A stretch of DNA of 64,000 nt, from NCBI GenBank assembly GCA_016934955.1, contig JAFGRY010000032.1, forward strand, positions 1 to 64,000, read 5' to 3'. Both the position numbers and the translations under genes were made by a program. Below, one piece after another: positions 8,242 through 18,202 of this stretch. Positions within the stretch are counted from its first letter, which is position 1, and each line of letters begins with the position of its first letter. Below the pieces are notes generated by a model, which made no database searches, was not told the DNA's origin, and saw only the letters and a list, made by a program, of their open reading frames with translations. Source of the stretch: a bacterium (GTDB lineage: Bacteria > Zhuqueibacterota > QNDG01 > JAGLOF01).

Positions 8242-9048
8242 ATGAAACGGTTCCTGTGCTGCGGAATGGTAATCGGATTATTGACTGCAGGTGCGGTGTG
8301 CACTGCCCAGACATCAGATAGTATGCTTCCTTTGTGGAAATCCCTGGCTGAAGGTAAGGACCTTCCGTCTCCGATCGGTTTCGGGGTCAACCTCTTTCAT
8401 CAGGATCAATCGTTTCATATCATGAACGCACAGCTCGACGTCCCTTCAATCGGCATTGGAGTGATCATTCCGGATGATGTCGCGATACGCAACCGGGTGA
8501 CCGAAACGAATTTCAGGGCGGATGTCTGGATATTGCCGTTCATGAACGTTTTCGGTATTGTGGGGGCCATCGACGGGGAAACCCAGGTTGATTATGAATT
8601 CCTGAATGAAAAGCTTGTCGTCGATTACAAGGGATTGGTATATGGCGCCGGTCTCACCATGGCGGGAGGGTTCAACCATTATTTCGCATCCATCACCGCT
8701 ACGGCGACCAACACCAAACTCGACGAAAGCGAGTCAACCGCCGAAGCCTGGATCCTGACGCCAAAAATCGGAGTGTCGATGGATGGCTGGCGCATGATGG
8801 AGGGGTGGGCCCTCTGGATAGGGGCCATGTATGAGAAAGCTGAGGAACGTCACCAGGGGTTTACTAAAATCACCGTGGATCCTCTGGGTGAGCTGGATGT
8901 GACGTATGACATTACATTGGGTCAAAAGAACGCCTGGAATTATCTGGCCGGTGCCGCGGTTGTCTTCACCAACAATTTCGTCCTGGAGCTGGAAGGAGGC
9001 GTGGGCGACCGGATGCACGGCATGGCCTCACTTATTTATCGTATCTGA
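8242..9048 (+). CDS. Outer-membrane beta-barrel-like exported protein, unknown function
   Basis: This 268-residue protein has a clear signal peptide (about 1-22, ending V-C-T-A-Q) and a strong GAAGGAGGAGAG ribosome-binding site 6 bases before the ATG. The mature part is built of alternating-polarity strands separated by turns, with many G, N, D and aromatic residues, and its last residues (L-I-Y-R-I) are hydrophobic, as in outer-membrane barrels. This pattern suggests a small porin-like or assembly-factor barrel; no specific family is recognisable. It sits alone between two intergenic gaps and probably has its own promoter. Confidence 0.65.
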   Translation: MKRFLCCGMVIGLLTAGAVCTAQTSDSMLPLWKSLAEGKDLPSPIGFGVNLFHQDQSFHIMNAQLDVPSIGIGVIIPDDVAIRNRVTETNFRADVWILPFMNVFGIVGAIDGETQVDYEFLNEKLVVDYKGLVYGAGLTMAGGFNHYFASITATATNTKLDESESTAEAWILTPKIGVSMDGWRMMEGWALWIGAMYEKAEERHQGFTKITVDPLGELDVTYDITLGQKNAWNYLAGAAVVFTNNFVLELEGGVGDRMHGMASLIYRI

Positions 9049-9161
9049 CCGGCCTCGGAATCAGTCTGTTGCCTCCTGCGTCTGACGGCTGCTGTGTGCC
9101 CGCGGAAAAAAAAATCAGTAGGATATTGCCTTTCCCCGTGTTACATTATTGTTTGGCGTTC

Positions 9162-9189
9162 GCCGCAGTGAAAGGGGTTTCGCTGCGGC
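9162..9189. other. Hairpin upstream of fliW
   Basis: A 12-bp stem (9162-9173 with 9178-9189, one G-T pair) closes a four-G loop, 48 bases before the fliW start. No T-run follows. It may be a leader structure or a weak terminator for the upstream gene. Confidence 0.45.
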
Positions 9190-9236
9190 AGTATCCGCTT
9201 GAGAATAGTGATTAACCGTTGTAAAGGAGAAGGAGC

Positions 9237-9689
9237 ATGGCACCAGAAAAAAAGGCGCCTGACATGACAGGATCGAACAGTATAGAAACGTCCGTCGGTC
9301 CCATGACCTATGCGGAAGAGGATGTTCTCTTCATGCCCGAGGGTCTGTATGGATACGAGGAATTTAAACAATTCATCGTCAAAGACGATGAGGATTATGA
9401 ACCGTTTGCCTGGTTTGTCTGTGTCGACAATCCGGAAATTATATTCCCGGTGGTACCGGTGGAGGCGGTAGTTGACGATTATTCTCCGAAGCTGCCGCGG
9501 GAGGTTCTGGAAGCGACGAAATATTTCGTGGTGACCCTTGGTGACACGGTGGAAGAGATAACCGTCAATTTACGGGCTCCCATCGCGGTTTTCAGGGAGA
9601 CCCGCAGCGCCAAACAGGTGATCCTCACCGACACCCAGTATCCCCTCGATTTAAAGGTACTTGAAACGAACGTTCAGCGTTCCAACTGA
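9237..9689 (+). CDS. fliW: Flagellar assembly factor FliW
   Basis: The protein has 150 residues, close to the family norm. Conserved features include F-x-x-G-L-x-G-Y/F-E-E-F near residues 38-46, the acidic D-D-x-x-x-x-F-x-W-F segment, and the C-terminal A-P-I-x-x-N/F-x-x-x-R-x-x-x-Q-x-I-L pattern. In established systems FliW binds flagellin in the cytoplasm and also binds CsrA, relieving CsrA repression of flagellin translation. It lies directly upstream of csrA, 13 bases apart, which is the arrangement in Bacillus and Campylobacter relatives. The Shine-Dalgarno region reads AAAGGAGAAGGAGC. No flagellar structural gene is in the window. Confidence 0.93.
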   Translation: MAPEKKAPDMTGSNSIETSVGPMTYAEEDVLFMPEGLYGYEEFKQFIVKDDEDYEPFAWFVCVDNPEIIFPVVPVEAVVDDYSPKLPREVLEATKYFVVTLGDTVEEITVNLRAPIAVFRETRSAKQVILTDTQYPLDLKVLETNVQRSN

Positions 9690-9702
9690 TAGGAGGTTAG
9701 AC

Positions 9703-9933
9703 ATGCTGGTATTGACCCGGAAAATAGGAGAGAGCGTTCAGATCGGGCCGGAATTGCAGGTGATGGTGCTCTCGGTTCAGGGAAAAAGCGTGAAAATAGG
9801 GGTAACCGCTCCCCGGGAAGTATCCGTATACCGGAAAGAGGTATACGATCAGATAGTGGAGGCGAATCATACGGCTGTTGATGCGATGTCGGCCAAACGA
9901 TCGGTGCTGCTCCAGGATCTGCTGAAGCATTAG
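9703..9933 (+). CDS. csrA: Carbon storage / translational regulator CsrA
   Basis: This 76-residue RNA-binding dimer starts [11 protein letters not shown], the invariant CsrA N-terminus, with R6 and the L4 region used for GGA-motif RNA recognition; V-S-V-Y-R-K-E-V-Y follows near residue 45. The start at 9703 is fixed by this N-terminus and an AGGAGG 6 bases upstream; the frame stays open further upstream into fliW. CsrA represses translation by blocking ribosome-binding sites, and its pairing with FliW points to flagellin control. The C-terminal extension (about 15 residues beyond the core) is moderately longer than in the shortest homologues. Confidence 0.96.
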   Translation: MLVLTRKIGESVQIGPELQVMVLSVQGKSVKIGVTAPREVSVYRKEVYDQIVEANHTAVDAMSAKRSVLLQDLLKH

Positions 9934-9989
9934 GGCTGCCGTCGGGCAGCCAGTTTTCGTTCTCCCGGCCGCACTCAGCCGGGAGAACG
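9934..9989 (+). terminator. Tandem hairpins downstream of csrA
   Basis: Directly after the csrA stop there are two hairpins. The first is GGCTGCC/GGCAGCC (9934-9940 with 9945-9951), followed by AGTTTTC, which fits a weak rho-independent terminator. The second is a perfect 12-bp inverted repeat (9958-9969 with 9978-9989) with an 8-base loop. Confidence 0.7.
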
Positions 9990-10504
9990 TCCCCGCTTTC
10001 TCCCCCGGTTCCAAAAGACGCATTGCATTCAATCCCGGATACCCTGGTTCCGGCCCCTATGCTTTTGACATGTACAGGTTCTCTCAATCGACACCTGTGC
10101 GTTCCTTCATTTTGTAATGACAACACCCTAGAATTTCAAAAATTAAGCTCCTCACCGCACGCCCTCCGCCCGTTCAGTCCGGGGGAGGAGGGCGTCACCA
10201 CGGCGCGTTAAAGTGCCCGCATCCTCCGAAAAATCGTTTCGCACCCGGCGGTTCGAGGCGGGTACACGGTGATTACCGCCTGTTTACCGCCGGCAGGGAG
10301 GGCAACGGTTACTGTACAGACGCTGAGACGGAAACAGAGTCGATTTAACCGCGGTTTTTAATGCCGACACGGTGTGTATGGCCTGACTATTGCAAAAGAA
10401 ATATAGGATGGTATCCCTTATAACCAGGGGCAGCTGTATCCACGGGATAAAACGCGGTCTTGCCTGACGACCGGGCCGCAGGAAAGAAAAAATGAGGACC
10501 TGGC
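9990..10504. other. Intergenic region before the phosphorelay locus
   Basis: About 515 bases with no supported gene. A 62-residue open frame at 10023-10211 lacks a ribosome-binding site and any protein-like pattern. The region holds an 8-bp inverted repeat at 10160-10167/10187-10194 and a sigma-54-like element at 10379-10394. Confidence 0.55.
10379..10394 (+). promoter_or_regulatory. Candidate sigma-54 (-24/-12) promoter for the phosphorelay locus
   Basis: TGGC (10379-10382) and TTGCA (10390-10394) have the required 10-base spacing between the GG and GC dinucleotides. Two positions of the -24 box deviate from consensus. Transcription would start near 10405, about 100 bases before the response-regulator ATG. 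Confidence 0.35.
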
Positions 10505-10903
10505 ATGGGTGCACAAAACCCGGGACGTATTCTTTTCATCGATGACGATCCGGCTTTCCGGAAGATAATGAAACATCGCCTCGAAGCCGAAGGCTATGAA
10601 ACACTCATGGCCGAAGATGGACTGACGGGGTTGAATCTGGCACGGGAGCACGCGCCCGATTTGATCATTATCGATCTGCTGCTCCCGAAGATGAGCGGGC
10701 ACCAGATCAGCCGCATGCTGCGATTTGACGACAGATTCAAGCATATCCCCATTATTATGCTCACCTCCCGCGATCTGGAAGAAGACGCTGACAAGGCCAA
10801 AGAATGCGGTGCCGATGCATTCATTGTAAAGACAACAAAATCAAAGATTGTCATGGACGTCGTTGCCCGGTTGCTGGAGCGGAGTCGCATCCCAAAGGAG
10901 TGA
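10505..10903 (+). CDS. Single-domain response regulator (CheY-like receiver)
   Basis: The 132-residue protein is one receiver domain. It has the acidic pair (F-I-D-D-D), the phospho-acceptor Asp in I-I-D-L-L-L-P-K-M-S-G (about residue 58), the conserved T/S in M-L-T-S and the conserved Lys in F-I-V-K-T. No output domain follows. Proteins of this type relay phosphate between a kinase and an HPt domain or act by protein contact. It is read in the same frame as the next gene and is separated from it only by its TGA and three bases, so the two are surely co-transcribed and probably translationally coupled. Confidence 0.92.
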   Translation: MGAQNPGRILFIDDDPAFRKIMKHRLEAEGYETLMAEDGLTGLNLAREHAPDLIIIDLLLPKMSGHQISRMLRFDDRFKHIPIIMLTSRDLEEDADKAKECGADAFIVKTTKSKIVMDVVARLLERSRIPKE

Positions 10904-10906
10904 CGC

Positions 10907-13900
10907 CTGACCCCGCGTTGCACACATAGCGCAATTATCCTGCTTTTCTGCCTGGTATCCGTTTCGTATGCCGCCGGTGACGAGCGCCTCACGTTTGAGC
11001 GGTACGGAACCAAGGACGGGCTGTCTCAAAGCAGCATATACGCTGTCCTGCGCGACAGCAAAGGATTCATGTGGTTCGGCACTGAAGACGGTCTGAACCG
11101 CTTTGACGGCTATGATTTTTCCGTATTCCGGCAGACCAATGACAGTTCCAGCATCAGCTACAATTCCGTGTCCGTTCTGACCGGCGGCGAAGAGGGAACG
11201 ATCTGGATCGGCACCCAGGGTGGCGGTGTGAACAAATATGACCAGAAACACCGCCGGTTCACCTACTACACAACAGCGAGTTCCGGTGCTTCCCGCATTT
11301 CCAATGATTTTGTCAACAGTATCTGCATCTCCAGTGACCGGCAGGTATGGATCGGAACCAACAACGGTCTGAACCGGCTCAATCCCGCCAGCGACATCAT
11401 CGAGACATTTTTCTCTAACCCCCGGAGCGGACGATCGATCCCCCATAACCGCATCACCCGGATTCTGGAGATCGACTGGAACAATCAAAGTCTGCTTCTC
11501 ATCGGTACCGCCGAGGGGCCGGCCCTTTTTTCGAGCCGGGAATGGAGTTTCCTCGATATCGAGGAGACCGTCTTCTCGGCGCTTGCCGGTCTGGAAATCC
11601 GCTCCCTGTACCAGGACAGCCGGGGTACGGTCTGGGTAGGGACATCCGCCGGCCTTTTCACTTTCACCAGGGGAGAGGCGTTCGCGCGGAGACGGTTCGC
11701 CGACGGGGAAGGGCCCGAGCTTGTCAACGTCATGTATGAAGACGGGGAGGGAAATTACTGGCTGGGTACTGAAAATGGAGGCGTTTGGCTCGAGACGGCT
11801 GAGGGGGATCTGTATCAGTATTCGTACCGGCAAACCGACAGCAGCACCCTGAGCAACAACACGGTGTATTCGATCTACGAAGACGAAGCCGGGGTCATGT
11901 GGATAGGGACCGGTGTCGGGCTCAACAAGCTCGATCGAAAGAAGCGGAAATTCAGGCTCTATTCTTCCGGAGGGGACGGAGATTTTACCCTGAGCAACAA
12001 AGTGATACGCGCGATAGAGGAGGAGCCGCTCAGACCCGGTAGGCTGTTCTGGATCGGTACGGAGCAGGGACTCAATCTTTTCAATATCGAGAACGGCAGA
12101 TTTTACAACAGTGATAATACACCCGGGTTTCTGCCGGGGCTGCTCTCAAAGAATATCAGGACGGTCCTTAAGGACAGCAGGGGCCTGCTCTGGGTGGGCA
12201 CCAGCGGGGGCGGCCTCTACTGCTATGATTCCGTGCATAACCATCCGGTATTGTACCGGCACGATCCCTCAGATTCCACCACAATCAGCAGTGACGTGAT
12301 TCGAACGATATTCGAGTCCGGGCAGGGCAGGATCTGGATCGGCACCGAGGAGGGGCTGAATCTCTTTGATTATGAGCGGCGGACATTCCGGCAGTACCAT
12401 GCCGTTCCGGGTGACACGACAAGCCTTGTCAATGATTTTATCTACTGCATGGAAGAAGATGCCGCCGGCGACCTCTGGGTGGGGACGCTGAGCGGTCTGA
12501 GCCGCTACCAGCCGGCTACCGACCGGTTTCGCACCTACCTGTCGGATGCCGACAGCCTCAGGTCACTGAGCGGAGACGAAGTGCTGTGTCTGCTTGAGGA
12601 CATGCGGGGGTATATCTGGATAGGAACGGCCGACGGTCTGCATCAGCTGGACAAGTATACCGGGGACTTCATTTCATACACGACCGAGGACGGACTGCCG
12701 AACAATCTGGTCTACGCGATCATCGAAGATTTCACGGGTGAACTCTGGCTGACCACAAATACCGGATTGTCCCGGTTCAATCCGGAAACAGTGACCTTTC
12801 GGAACTACACATTTGAGGACGGCCTGCAGAGTAATGAATTCAATCTCGGGGCAGCATGCCGGAGCAGCAGCGGTGACATTTTCGTCGGGGGTGTTGACGG
12901 CTTCAATATTTTCAATCCGGAGGATATTGTCGTCAGCCGATACCAGCCGCCCATCGTTTTTACCGACTTCCGGGTGTTCAATAAGTCGATCCTGCCCGGT
13001 CCGGGTTCTCCCCTGAAACAGGATATCAACTGGGCCGATGAGATCATGCTCGGGTATAATAATTATCTTTTCTCATTCGAGTTTGCGTCGCTGCACTATG
13101 CCGCATCCCAGAAGAACCGATATGCCTACAAGATGGATAATATCGATCCCGGCTGGGTCGATATAGGCACCAGGCGGTACGTGCCCTATACGAAGCTGCC
13201 GCCCGGCACGTACACATTCAGGGTGCGGGGAACGAACAGCGACGGCATCTGGAATACAACAGGACGTTCCATCAGGATCATTATCGTCCCGCCCTTCTGG
13301 AGAACTCCCTGGTTCGCGGTGGTGCTGATCATCATTTTTACGGCGGGGATTGTTCTGTTTATCAGATACCGGGTGAGATTGCTGGAACGGCGCACCCGGG
13401 ATCTGAAACAGAAGGTGCGGGAGCACACAAATGATCTCTGGCAGTCAAATCAGAAATTGCAGAACGAGATACGTGTCCGCAAACAGGTGGAGACTGAACT
13501 GCGGCGGCGGGCGCGGCAGGCGGCGCTGATCTATGATGTCAGTCAGCAGCTCGGACACGAGATTCATCTCGATGTTCTCCTGGCACAGATACCGGTCACG
13601 ATAAAAAAAGCATTTTCATATAATTACGTATATCTTCTTCTCTGGGATGAGGATCTGCAGGAGCTCTACATCTATGCGGGCGGCGACGGCTACCCGGATG
13701 CGGAACGGAAACGGGAAGCGGGAATGGTCGTTAAACGCGGGCAAGGCATGATAGGCACGGCCGCGGAATTGAGCGTCACTCAGGTGTCGGGAGACGTGAG
13801 CAGGGAGAAAAATTATATCAGGGGTGACCGGTACGACACCCAATCGGAGATGGCGGTCCCGATCAGAAAAGGGAGCGAACTCATCGGTGTGCTCGATATC

Positions 13901-16048
13901 CAAAGCGACAAACGCGACGCCTTCGACGAGGGGGATATCCGTTCGATGGAATCATTATGCGCCCATATCGCCGAAGCCATTAAAAACGCGCGGCTGTTCG
14001 ATCAGTCTCAGACAGAGATACGCGAACGGAAGCGGATTGAGCAGGAATTGATAAACGCGAAAGATGAAGCTGAAGCGGCGACCCGGGCAAAGAGTGAATT
14101 CCTGGCGAACATGAGCCATGAAATCCGTACACCCATGAACGGTATAATCGGGATGACCGATCTCGCCCTGGAAACCGATCTGACAAAAATGCAGAGAGAT
14201 TACCTCGGGGCCGTGAAAATGTCCGCGGATGCGCTGCTGAAAATTATCAATGATATTCTCGATTTCTCCAAGATAGAGGCCGGGCACCTGAAATTCGAAC
14301 AGCTCCCGTTCAATGTGTACGACTGTCTCAGCGATGTTCTGCAGCCGGTCACCCTTCAGGAGGAGCGGGATGACCTGGAGATAATTCTTGATATCGGCCC
14401 GGATGTCCCGGAATACTGCATCGGCGATCCGGGCCGTTTGCGTCAGGTCATTGTCAATCTGCTCAATAACGCGGTCAAGTTTACCGCGGAAGGGGAAATA
14501 ATTCTGCGGGTGAGCTGCCGGGAACGGACAGCCGATGCCATTTTGCTGGCGGTGAGCGTTATCGACACGGGAATCGGTATTCCCGAATCGAAGCAGACCG
14601 TCATATTCGAGGCGTTTACCCAGGCGGATGGATCCACGACGCGGAAGTACGGGGGGACGGGGCTCGGGCTCTCGATCTGCACCAAACTGGTGCAGATGAT
14701 GGGCGGGACGATCACGGTTGAAAGCCCCGTGAATGTCCCCGGTTCAGCCGGAGGACCCGGCAGTGCCTTCCATTTTACCGCCCGCATGGGGATCGCCGGC
14801 ATACCGGGAGGAAATTATTCTCCGGAAGCGGCACCGTTTCCCTCCGCGGGTCACGTCCTTATCGTGGATGACAACCGCATGAGCCGTACCGTCATGAAGA
14901 GCCTGGTCGGCGGGTGGGGCCTGAAGGCCGATGCGCGGGACAGCGCCGCGGGAGCGCTGGGGTATCTGGAAGAGAGCCCCCTTCCCCTGGCGGTCATTCT
15001 CGATGATGTGATGCCCGGCATGGATGGATTCACGCTGGCTGAAAAGATAAGAAATGAGCGGCGCCTTGAGACCATACCCATCATTATGCTTCTTTCCGCT
15101 CACCGGCACCGGGATGAAGAGAGAATGGCCCGGCTGCGTATCGCCTGCCACCTGAACAAGCCGGCGAATCCCGTGCACCTGCGAAGATGTCTCGCCGAGA
15201 TTGTCGGCGGGAATGATGGAGGTTCATCGGAGATCGAGATGAGCGGGGAAACAGCCGCCGTCTCCGGAACGCTGCCGGAAGCGCTGTCGATACTGCTGGC
15301 TGAAGACAATATCGTCAATCGTAAGCTGTGTGAAACAGTGCTGAAGAAGCGGGGATGGCGGGTGACGTCGGTAAAGAACGGGACCGCGGCGCTCGAAAAA
15401 TACAGGCACTGTCATTTCGATCTGATCCTCATGGATGTGCAGATGCCTGAAACGGACGGCCTGGAGGCGGTATCCATGATCAGGGCCCATGAGGCCGCCC
15501 ATCCGGAATGCGGACATATCCCGATCATTGCCATGACCGCATACGCGCAGGAAGGCGACAGGGAGCATTGTCTCGACAACGGCATGGACGATTACGTGGC
15601 CAAACCGATGAAAACGGATGACCTGTATGCCGCGATCGCCAGGCAGACGGCGCCCCGGAAAAGCGGGAAGAATAAAAAAAGCGCTGAAGATGCATCATCG
15701 CCCCTGGGAATCGATCTCACCAGTGCTCTCGAAGCGGTTGAATCCGACGAAGCGCTGCTCAGGGAGCTGGTCGGAGACATGCTGCTGAAGATACCGATAA
15801 GCCTGGAAAATATCGAGCGTGCGCTGCACACATCCGATGCTGAATCCCTGCGCAGGGAGGCTCATGATCTCAAAGGATCCGTGGGCAATTTCGGCGCCGT
15901 GGAAATGTGCAAACTGGCTCAGAAAATAGAGGTTCTCTCCGAGCGCAACCGGATAGCGGAGATCCGCAAGGTATACCGCTCGCTGCGGAATGAGGCGGAA
16001 AAAGTAACCCGGTCTCTGGTCCATTATTATAAACAGCATCCCGCCTGA
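10907..16048 (+). CDS. Periplasmic-propeller hybrid histidine kinase with GAF, two receivers and HPt
   Basis: This is a 1,713-residue sensor kinase. The first ATG in frame (11069) would cut into the first propeller repeat. The frame is open back to the TGA of the preceding gene and encodes a clean signal peptide ([10 protein letters not shown] ... Y-A-A) that can only begin at CTG 10907, 6 bases after GGAG. Order: signal peptide; about 14 Reg_prop repeats (W-I-G-T-x-x-G-L-N-R type, about 45-690); Y_Y_Y domain (about 725-795); one membrane helix (about 803-822); coiled coil; GAF domain (about 865-1025); HisKA with [11 protein letters not shown] (His about 1071); HATPase with N-N-A-V-K-F, D-T-G-I-G-I and G-G-T-G-L-G-L; receiver 1 (about 1314-1430); receiver 2 (about 1461-1580); HPt with A-H-D-L-K-G-S (about 1653). 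It resembles Bacteroides HTCS sensors that detect glycans, but ends in HPt instead of an AraC domain. Confidence 0.9.
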   Translation: MTPRCTHSAIILLFCLVSVSYAAGDERLTFERYGTKDGLSQSSIYAVLRDSKGFMWFGTEDGLNRFDGYDFSVFRQTNDSSSISYNSVSVLTGGEEGTIWIGTQGGGVNKYDQKHRRFTYYTTASSGASRISNDFVNSICISSDRQVWIGTNNGLNRLNPASDIIETFFSNPRSGRSIPHNRITRILEIDWNNQSLLLIGTAEGPALFSSREWSFLDIEETVFSALAGLEIRSLYQDSRGTVWVGTSAGLFTFTRGEAFARRRFADGEGPELVNVMYEDGEGNYWLGTENGGVWLETAEGDLYQYSYRQTDSSTLSNNTVYSIYEDEAGVMWIGTGVGLNKLDRKKRKFRLYSSGGDGDFTLSNKVIRAIEEEPLRPGRLFWIGTEQGLNLFNIENGRFYNSDNTPGFLPGLLSKNIRTVLKDSRGLLWVGTSGGGLYCYDSVHNHPVLYRHDPSDSTTISSDVIRTIFESGQGRIWIGTEEGLNLFDYERRTFRQYHAVPGDTTSLVNDFIYCMEEDAAGDLWVGTLSGLSRYQPATDRFRTYLSDADSLRSLSGDEVLCLLEDMRGYIWIGTADGLHQLDKYTGDFISYTTEDGLPNNLVYAIIEDFTGELWLTTNTGLSRFNPETVTFRNYTFEDGLQSNEFNLGAACRSSSGDIFVGGVDGFNIFNPEDIVVSRYQPPIVFTDFRVFNKSILPGPGSPLKQDINWADEIMLGYNNYLFSFEFASLHYAASQKNRYAYKMDNIDPGWVDIGTRRYVPYTKLPPGTYTFRVRGTNSDGIWNTTGRSIRIIIVPPFWRTPWFAVVLIIIFTAGIVLFIRYRVRLLERRTRDLKQKVREHTNDLWQSNQKLQNEIRVRKQVETELRRRARQAALIYDVSQQLGHEIHLDVLLAQIPVTIKKAFSYNYVYLLLWDEDLQELYIYAGGDGYPDAERKREAGMVVKRGQGMIGTAAELSVTQVSGDVSREKNYIRGDRYDTQSEMAVPIRKGSELIGVLDIQSDKRDAFDEGDIRSMESLCAHIAEAIKNARLFDQSQTEIRERKRIEQELINAKDEAEAATRAKSEFLANMSHEIRTPMNGIIGMTDLALETDLTKMQRDYLGAVKMSADALLKIINDILDFSKIEAGHLKFEQLPFNVYDCLSDVLQPVTLQEERDDLEIILDIGPDVPEYCIGDPGRLRQVIVNLLNNAVKFTAEGEIILRVSCRERTADAILLAVSVIDTGIGIPESKQTVIFEAFTQADGSTTRKYGGTGLGLSICTKLVQMMGGTITVESPVNVPGSAGGPGSAFHFTARMGIAGIPGGNYSPEAAPFPSAGHVLIVDDNRMSRTVMKSLVGGWGLKADARDSAAGALGYLEESPLPLAVILDDVMPGMDGFTLAEKIRNERRLETIPIIMLLSAHRHRDEERMARLRIACHLNKPANPVHLRRCLAEIVGGNDGGSSEIEMSGETAAVSGTLPEALSILLAEDNIVNRKLCETVLKKRGWRVTSVKNGTAALEKYRHCHFDLILMDVQMPETDGLEAVSMIRAHEAAHPECGHIPIIAMTAYAQEGDREHCLDNGMDDYVAKPMKTDDLYAAIARQTAPRKSGKNKKSAEDASSPLGIDLTSALEAVESDEALLRELVGDMLLKIPISLENIERALHTSDAESLRREAHDLKGSVGNFGAVEMCKLAQKIEVLSERNRIAEIRKVYRSLRNEAEKVTRSLVHYYKQHPA

Positions 16049-16125
16049 AAGTGTTTCTCGCAGAACGGATCTGATTGCAGACGCCGCCGGCACATCGCCG
16101 AACGTGAAGAACAACGGAGAAGAGA

Positions 16126-16797
16126 ATGAACATATTGATTTCCGAAGATGATTCCATTTCCCGGAAGATTTTGAAAACAGCCCTTTTGAAAAAGGGGCAC
16201 GAGGTCGTTGAAACAACGAACGGCAAGGACGCCCTTGAAGCGCTGCTGTCAGCGGATGCGCCCCGGCTTGCGGTGCTTGACTGGATGATGCCGGGCATGG
16301 ACGGGATCGAAGTGATCAGGAAAATACGGGAGGATCGCAGCCGGCCCTATGTCTATACGATTCTGCTTACCGCCAAATGTCAGCAGGATGAGATCGCGGA
16401 AGGACTCGATGCCGGTGCCGACGATTACCTGACAAAACCGTTCAATCCCAAGGAACTGCATGCCAGGGTCAGGGTGGGTGTGAGAATGATCGATCTGCAG
16501 AATGAGTTGAACCATAATCTCGAGGAGCTGCGAAAGGCGCTGGACCAGGTGAAACGGCTTCAGACGATCCTGCCGATCTGCTCGTACTGTAAAAAAATCC
16601 GGAATGACGACAACTACTGGCAGCAGGTCGAGGAGTACATGTCGGCGTATACGGAAGCGAAGTTCAGCCACAGCATCTGTCCCGACTGCTACGAGAGGGT
16701 CGTTCTGCCTGAACTGGAAGCCATGGATGAAAGGCAAAAGGACAGGGGAGAGAAGAACGAAACGCACCGGCATGTTTCTGACATGGATCCCGACTGA
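16126..16797 (+). CDS. Response regulator with C-terminal Cys4 (putative zinc-binding) motif
   Basis: The 223-residue protein has an N-terminal receiver (about 1-120) with S-E-D-D, the phospho-acceptor in L-D-W-M-M-P-G-M-D-G (about residue 52), L-L-T-A and the Lys in L-T-K-P-F. A coiled-coil linker (about 122-145) leads to a C-terminal module with I-C-S-Y-C-K-K-I-R and, 25 residues on, I-C-P-D-C-Y. This two CxxC arrangement is widespread at the ends of PAS/receiver proteins and probably binds zinc; its output role is unknown to me. The gene follows the hybrid kinase by 77 bases and is a likely phosphorelay partner. The GGAGAAGAG site precedes the ATG. Confidence 0.88.
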   Translation: MNILISEDDSISRKILKTALLKKGHEVVETTNGKDALEALLSADAPRLAVLDWMMPGMDGIEVIRKIREDRSRPYVYTILLTAKCQQDEIAEGLDAGADDYLTKPFNPKELHARVRVGVRMIDLQNELNHNLEELRKALDQVKRLQTILPICSYCKKIRNDDNYWQQVEEYMSAYTEAKFSHSICPDCYERVVLPELEAMDERQKDRGEKNETHRHVSDMDPD

Positions 16798-16830
16798 TGG
16801 CCGCACACAGGCCGAAGAGGTGACAACGGA

Positions 16831-16860
16831 AAAAGGGCGGCCGGTATCGGCCGCCCTTTC
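16831..16860. terminator. Bidirectional rho-independent terminator
   Basis: AAAGGGCGGCCG (16832-16843) and its exact complement (16848-16859) enclose a GTAT loop between the convergent response-regulator and aminotransferase genes. A-runs and T-runs on both sides suit termination in both directions. Confidence 0.85.
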
Positions 16861-16887
16861 GCATTGTCTGGCAGTGCAGCGGCCGGA

Positions 16888-18177
16888 TTACCGGCAGCAC
16901 CGGTATATATTCTCAAAGAGGCCTTCAAGCGCCGCCGCCGGAACCGATGAAAAGGCTATTCTGAGCATATTCCCCAGGGCGATGACGCCGATGCTGTGTT
17001 CGGCGAGAAGGCGTTGTCTGATCGTTTCGGCATTGAGACCGGTTTTCAGTTCCAGGCACATGAAATATCCGGAATTGAACGGCATCGGCGTGAAAGCATC
17101 AGCGTATTTGTCCCTGTTTTTCTCAAGAATATCACACACGGTCCGGTACCGCTGCTGCAGAATGTCAAATTTTTCCTGTTTCTCCCTGGCGTATTCCGGG
17201 GACTGCAGTCCTTTCAGGATAAGGCTCTGGGAGAGGCGGGAGGCATTGGAAATCGTCGACCGAATAATCCCGCCTGTTTTTTCTTCCAGGACCGGCAGAG
17301 ACTGTTCATCCAGGCCCGCTGAGGCATAGGTGATATAGCCGACCCGGAATCCCCAGGCATAATCCTCCTTGGTGGCCCCGTCGATTTTTACGGCCAGAAT
17401 ATTGGGGTGGAGACGGGCCAGTTTTGCAAACACCGATTCTTTGAAGATTCCTTTCTGATACACGAGTCCAAAGTAGGCGTCATCGAACATCACGGCGATT
17501 CGGTTACCCCGTTCCGCGCTGGCCAGAAAAACGGCGGCGAGTTCTTCGGCCTCGCTGTCGGTGACGGTGTAGCCCGTGGGATTATGCGGGAAATTGATGA
17601 TAACGATCTGTTTCCGGCCCGATCCTTCCAGGCAGGAAGCGAGCCCCTGAATATTGTATCCGCCGCTCTTAAATGTTTTATAATGGATAAATTGAGCTCC
17701 GCAGCCATTGTTGAAGACCAGCCGGTAATTGCCCCAGTAGATGTCGGGCAGCACCATGGTATCGCCGGGATCGACAAAGAGCTGCCCGGTGACGCTCAGA
17801 CCGTGTGTCAGTCCGCTGGAGACAAGCGGCAGGGAAATCGGCCCCCGCAGGGACGGATTACGTGTGAAGATCAGTTCCCGCCAGGCGGCTCTCAGTTCCG
17901 GAATGCCGTAACTCGGAGCGTACGGATAGACCAGCTGCGGGTCGAGATCGATGTATTGATCGATAGACGGCAGGCGCATCGGCGTTCCATCGTCATTGAG
18001 CCCCATCCCGACGGTGGCGTTGACAGCGGCGCCCTTGGCCTGAGCGGCCTGGCTGAGAAGGCCGGTCTTCGGGAAATAGATGGCCCGGCCTTTCTCGGAA
18101 AGAAGGGAGAAAACCGCCGGTGCTGCGTTTTCAAGTGTTTTATTCAGTTCTTCCGCCTGCGGATTGTATGGTTTCAT
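16888..18177 (-). CDS. PLP-dependent class I/II aminotransferase
   Basis: The 429-residue fold-type I enzyme starts at M-K-P-Y-N-P, 6-8 bases after AGGAG; an open 62-codon upstream extension overlaps asd and is not protein-like. Visible landmarks are Y-A-P-S-Y-G-I-P-E-L-R (substrate/PLP region), the N-F-P-H-N-P-T-G-Y motif whose Asn contacts PLP, F-D-D-A-Y-F-G, and the PLP lysine probably in D-G-A-T-K-E-D-Y with R in W-G-F-R-V-G-Y. The family transfers amino groups between an amino acid and a keto acid. The gene lies 25 bases after asd, so a role in the aspartate family (lysine, threonine or methionine) is possible, but the substrate cannot be assigned. It is not an obvious DapL. Confidence 0.85.
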   Translation of the reverse strand: MKPYNPQAEELNKTLENAAPAVFSLLSEKGRAIYFPKTGLLSQAAQAKGAAVNATVGMGLNDDGTPMRLPSIDQYIDLDPQLVYPYAPSYGIPELRAAWRELIFTRNPSLRGPISLPLVSSGLTHGLSVTGQLFVDPGDTMVLPDIYWGNYRLVFNNGCGAQFIHYKTFKSGGYNIQGLASCLEGSGRKQIVIINFPHNPTGYTVTDSEAEELAAVFLASAERGNRIAVMFDDAYFGLVYQKGIFKESVFAKLARLHPNILAVKIDGATKEDYAWGFRVGYITYASAGLDEQSLPVLEEKTGGIIRSTISNASRLSQSLILKGLQSPEYAREKQEKFDILQQRYRTVCDILEKNRDKYADAFTPMPFNSGYFMCLELKTGLNAETIRQRLLAEHSIGVIALGNMLRIAFSSVPAAALEGLFENIYRCCR

Positions 18178-18202
18178 CGTCAATGCTCCTGTTGCAGTTG
18201 GT

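Noticed and set aside
10023-10211. 62-residue plus-strand open frame downstream of csrA
   Set aside because: It has no ribosome-binding site, biased composition and overlaps an inverted repeat.
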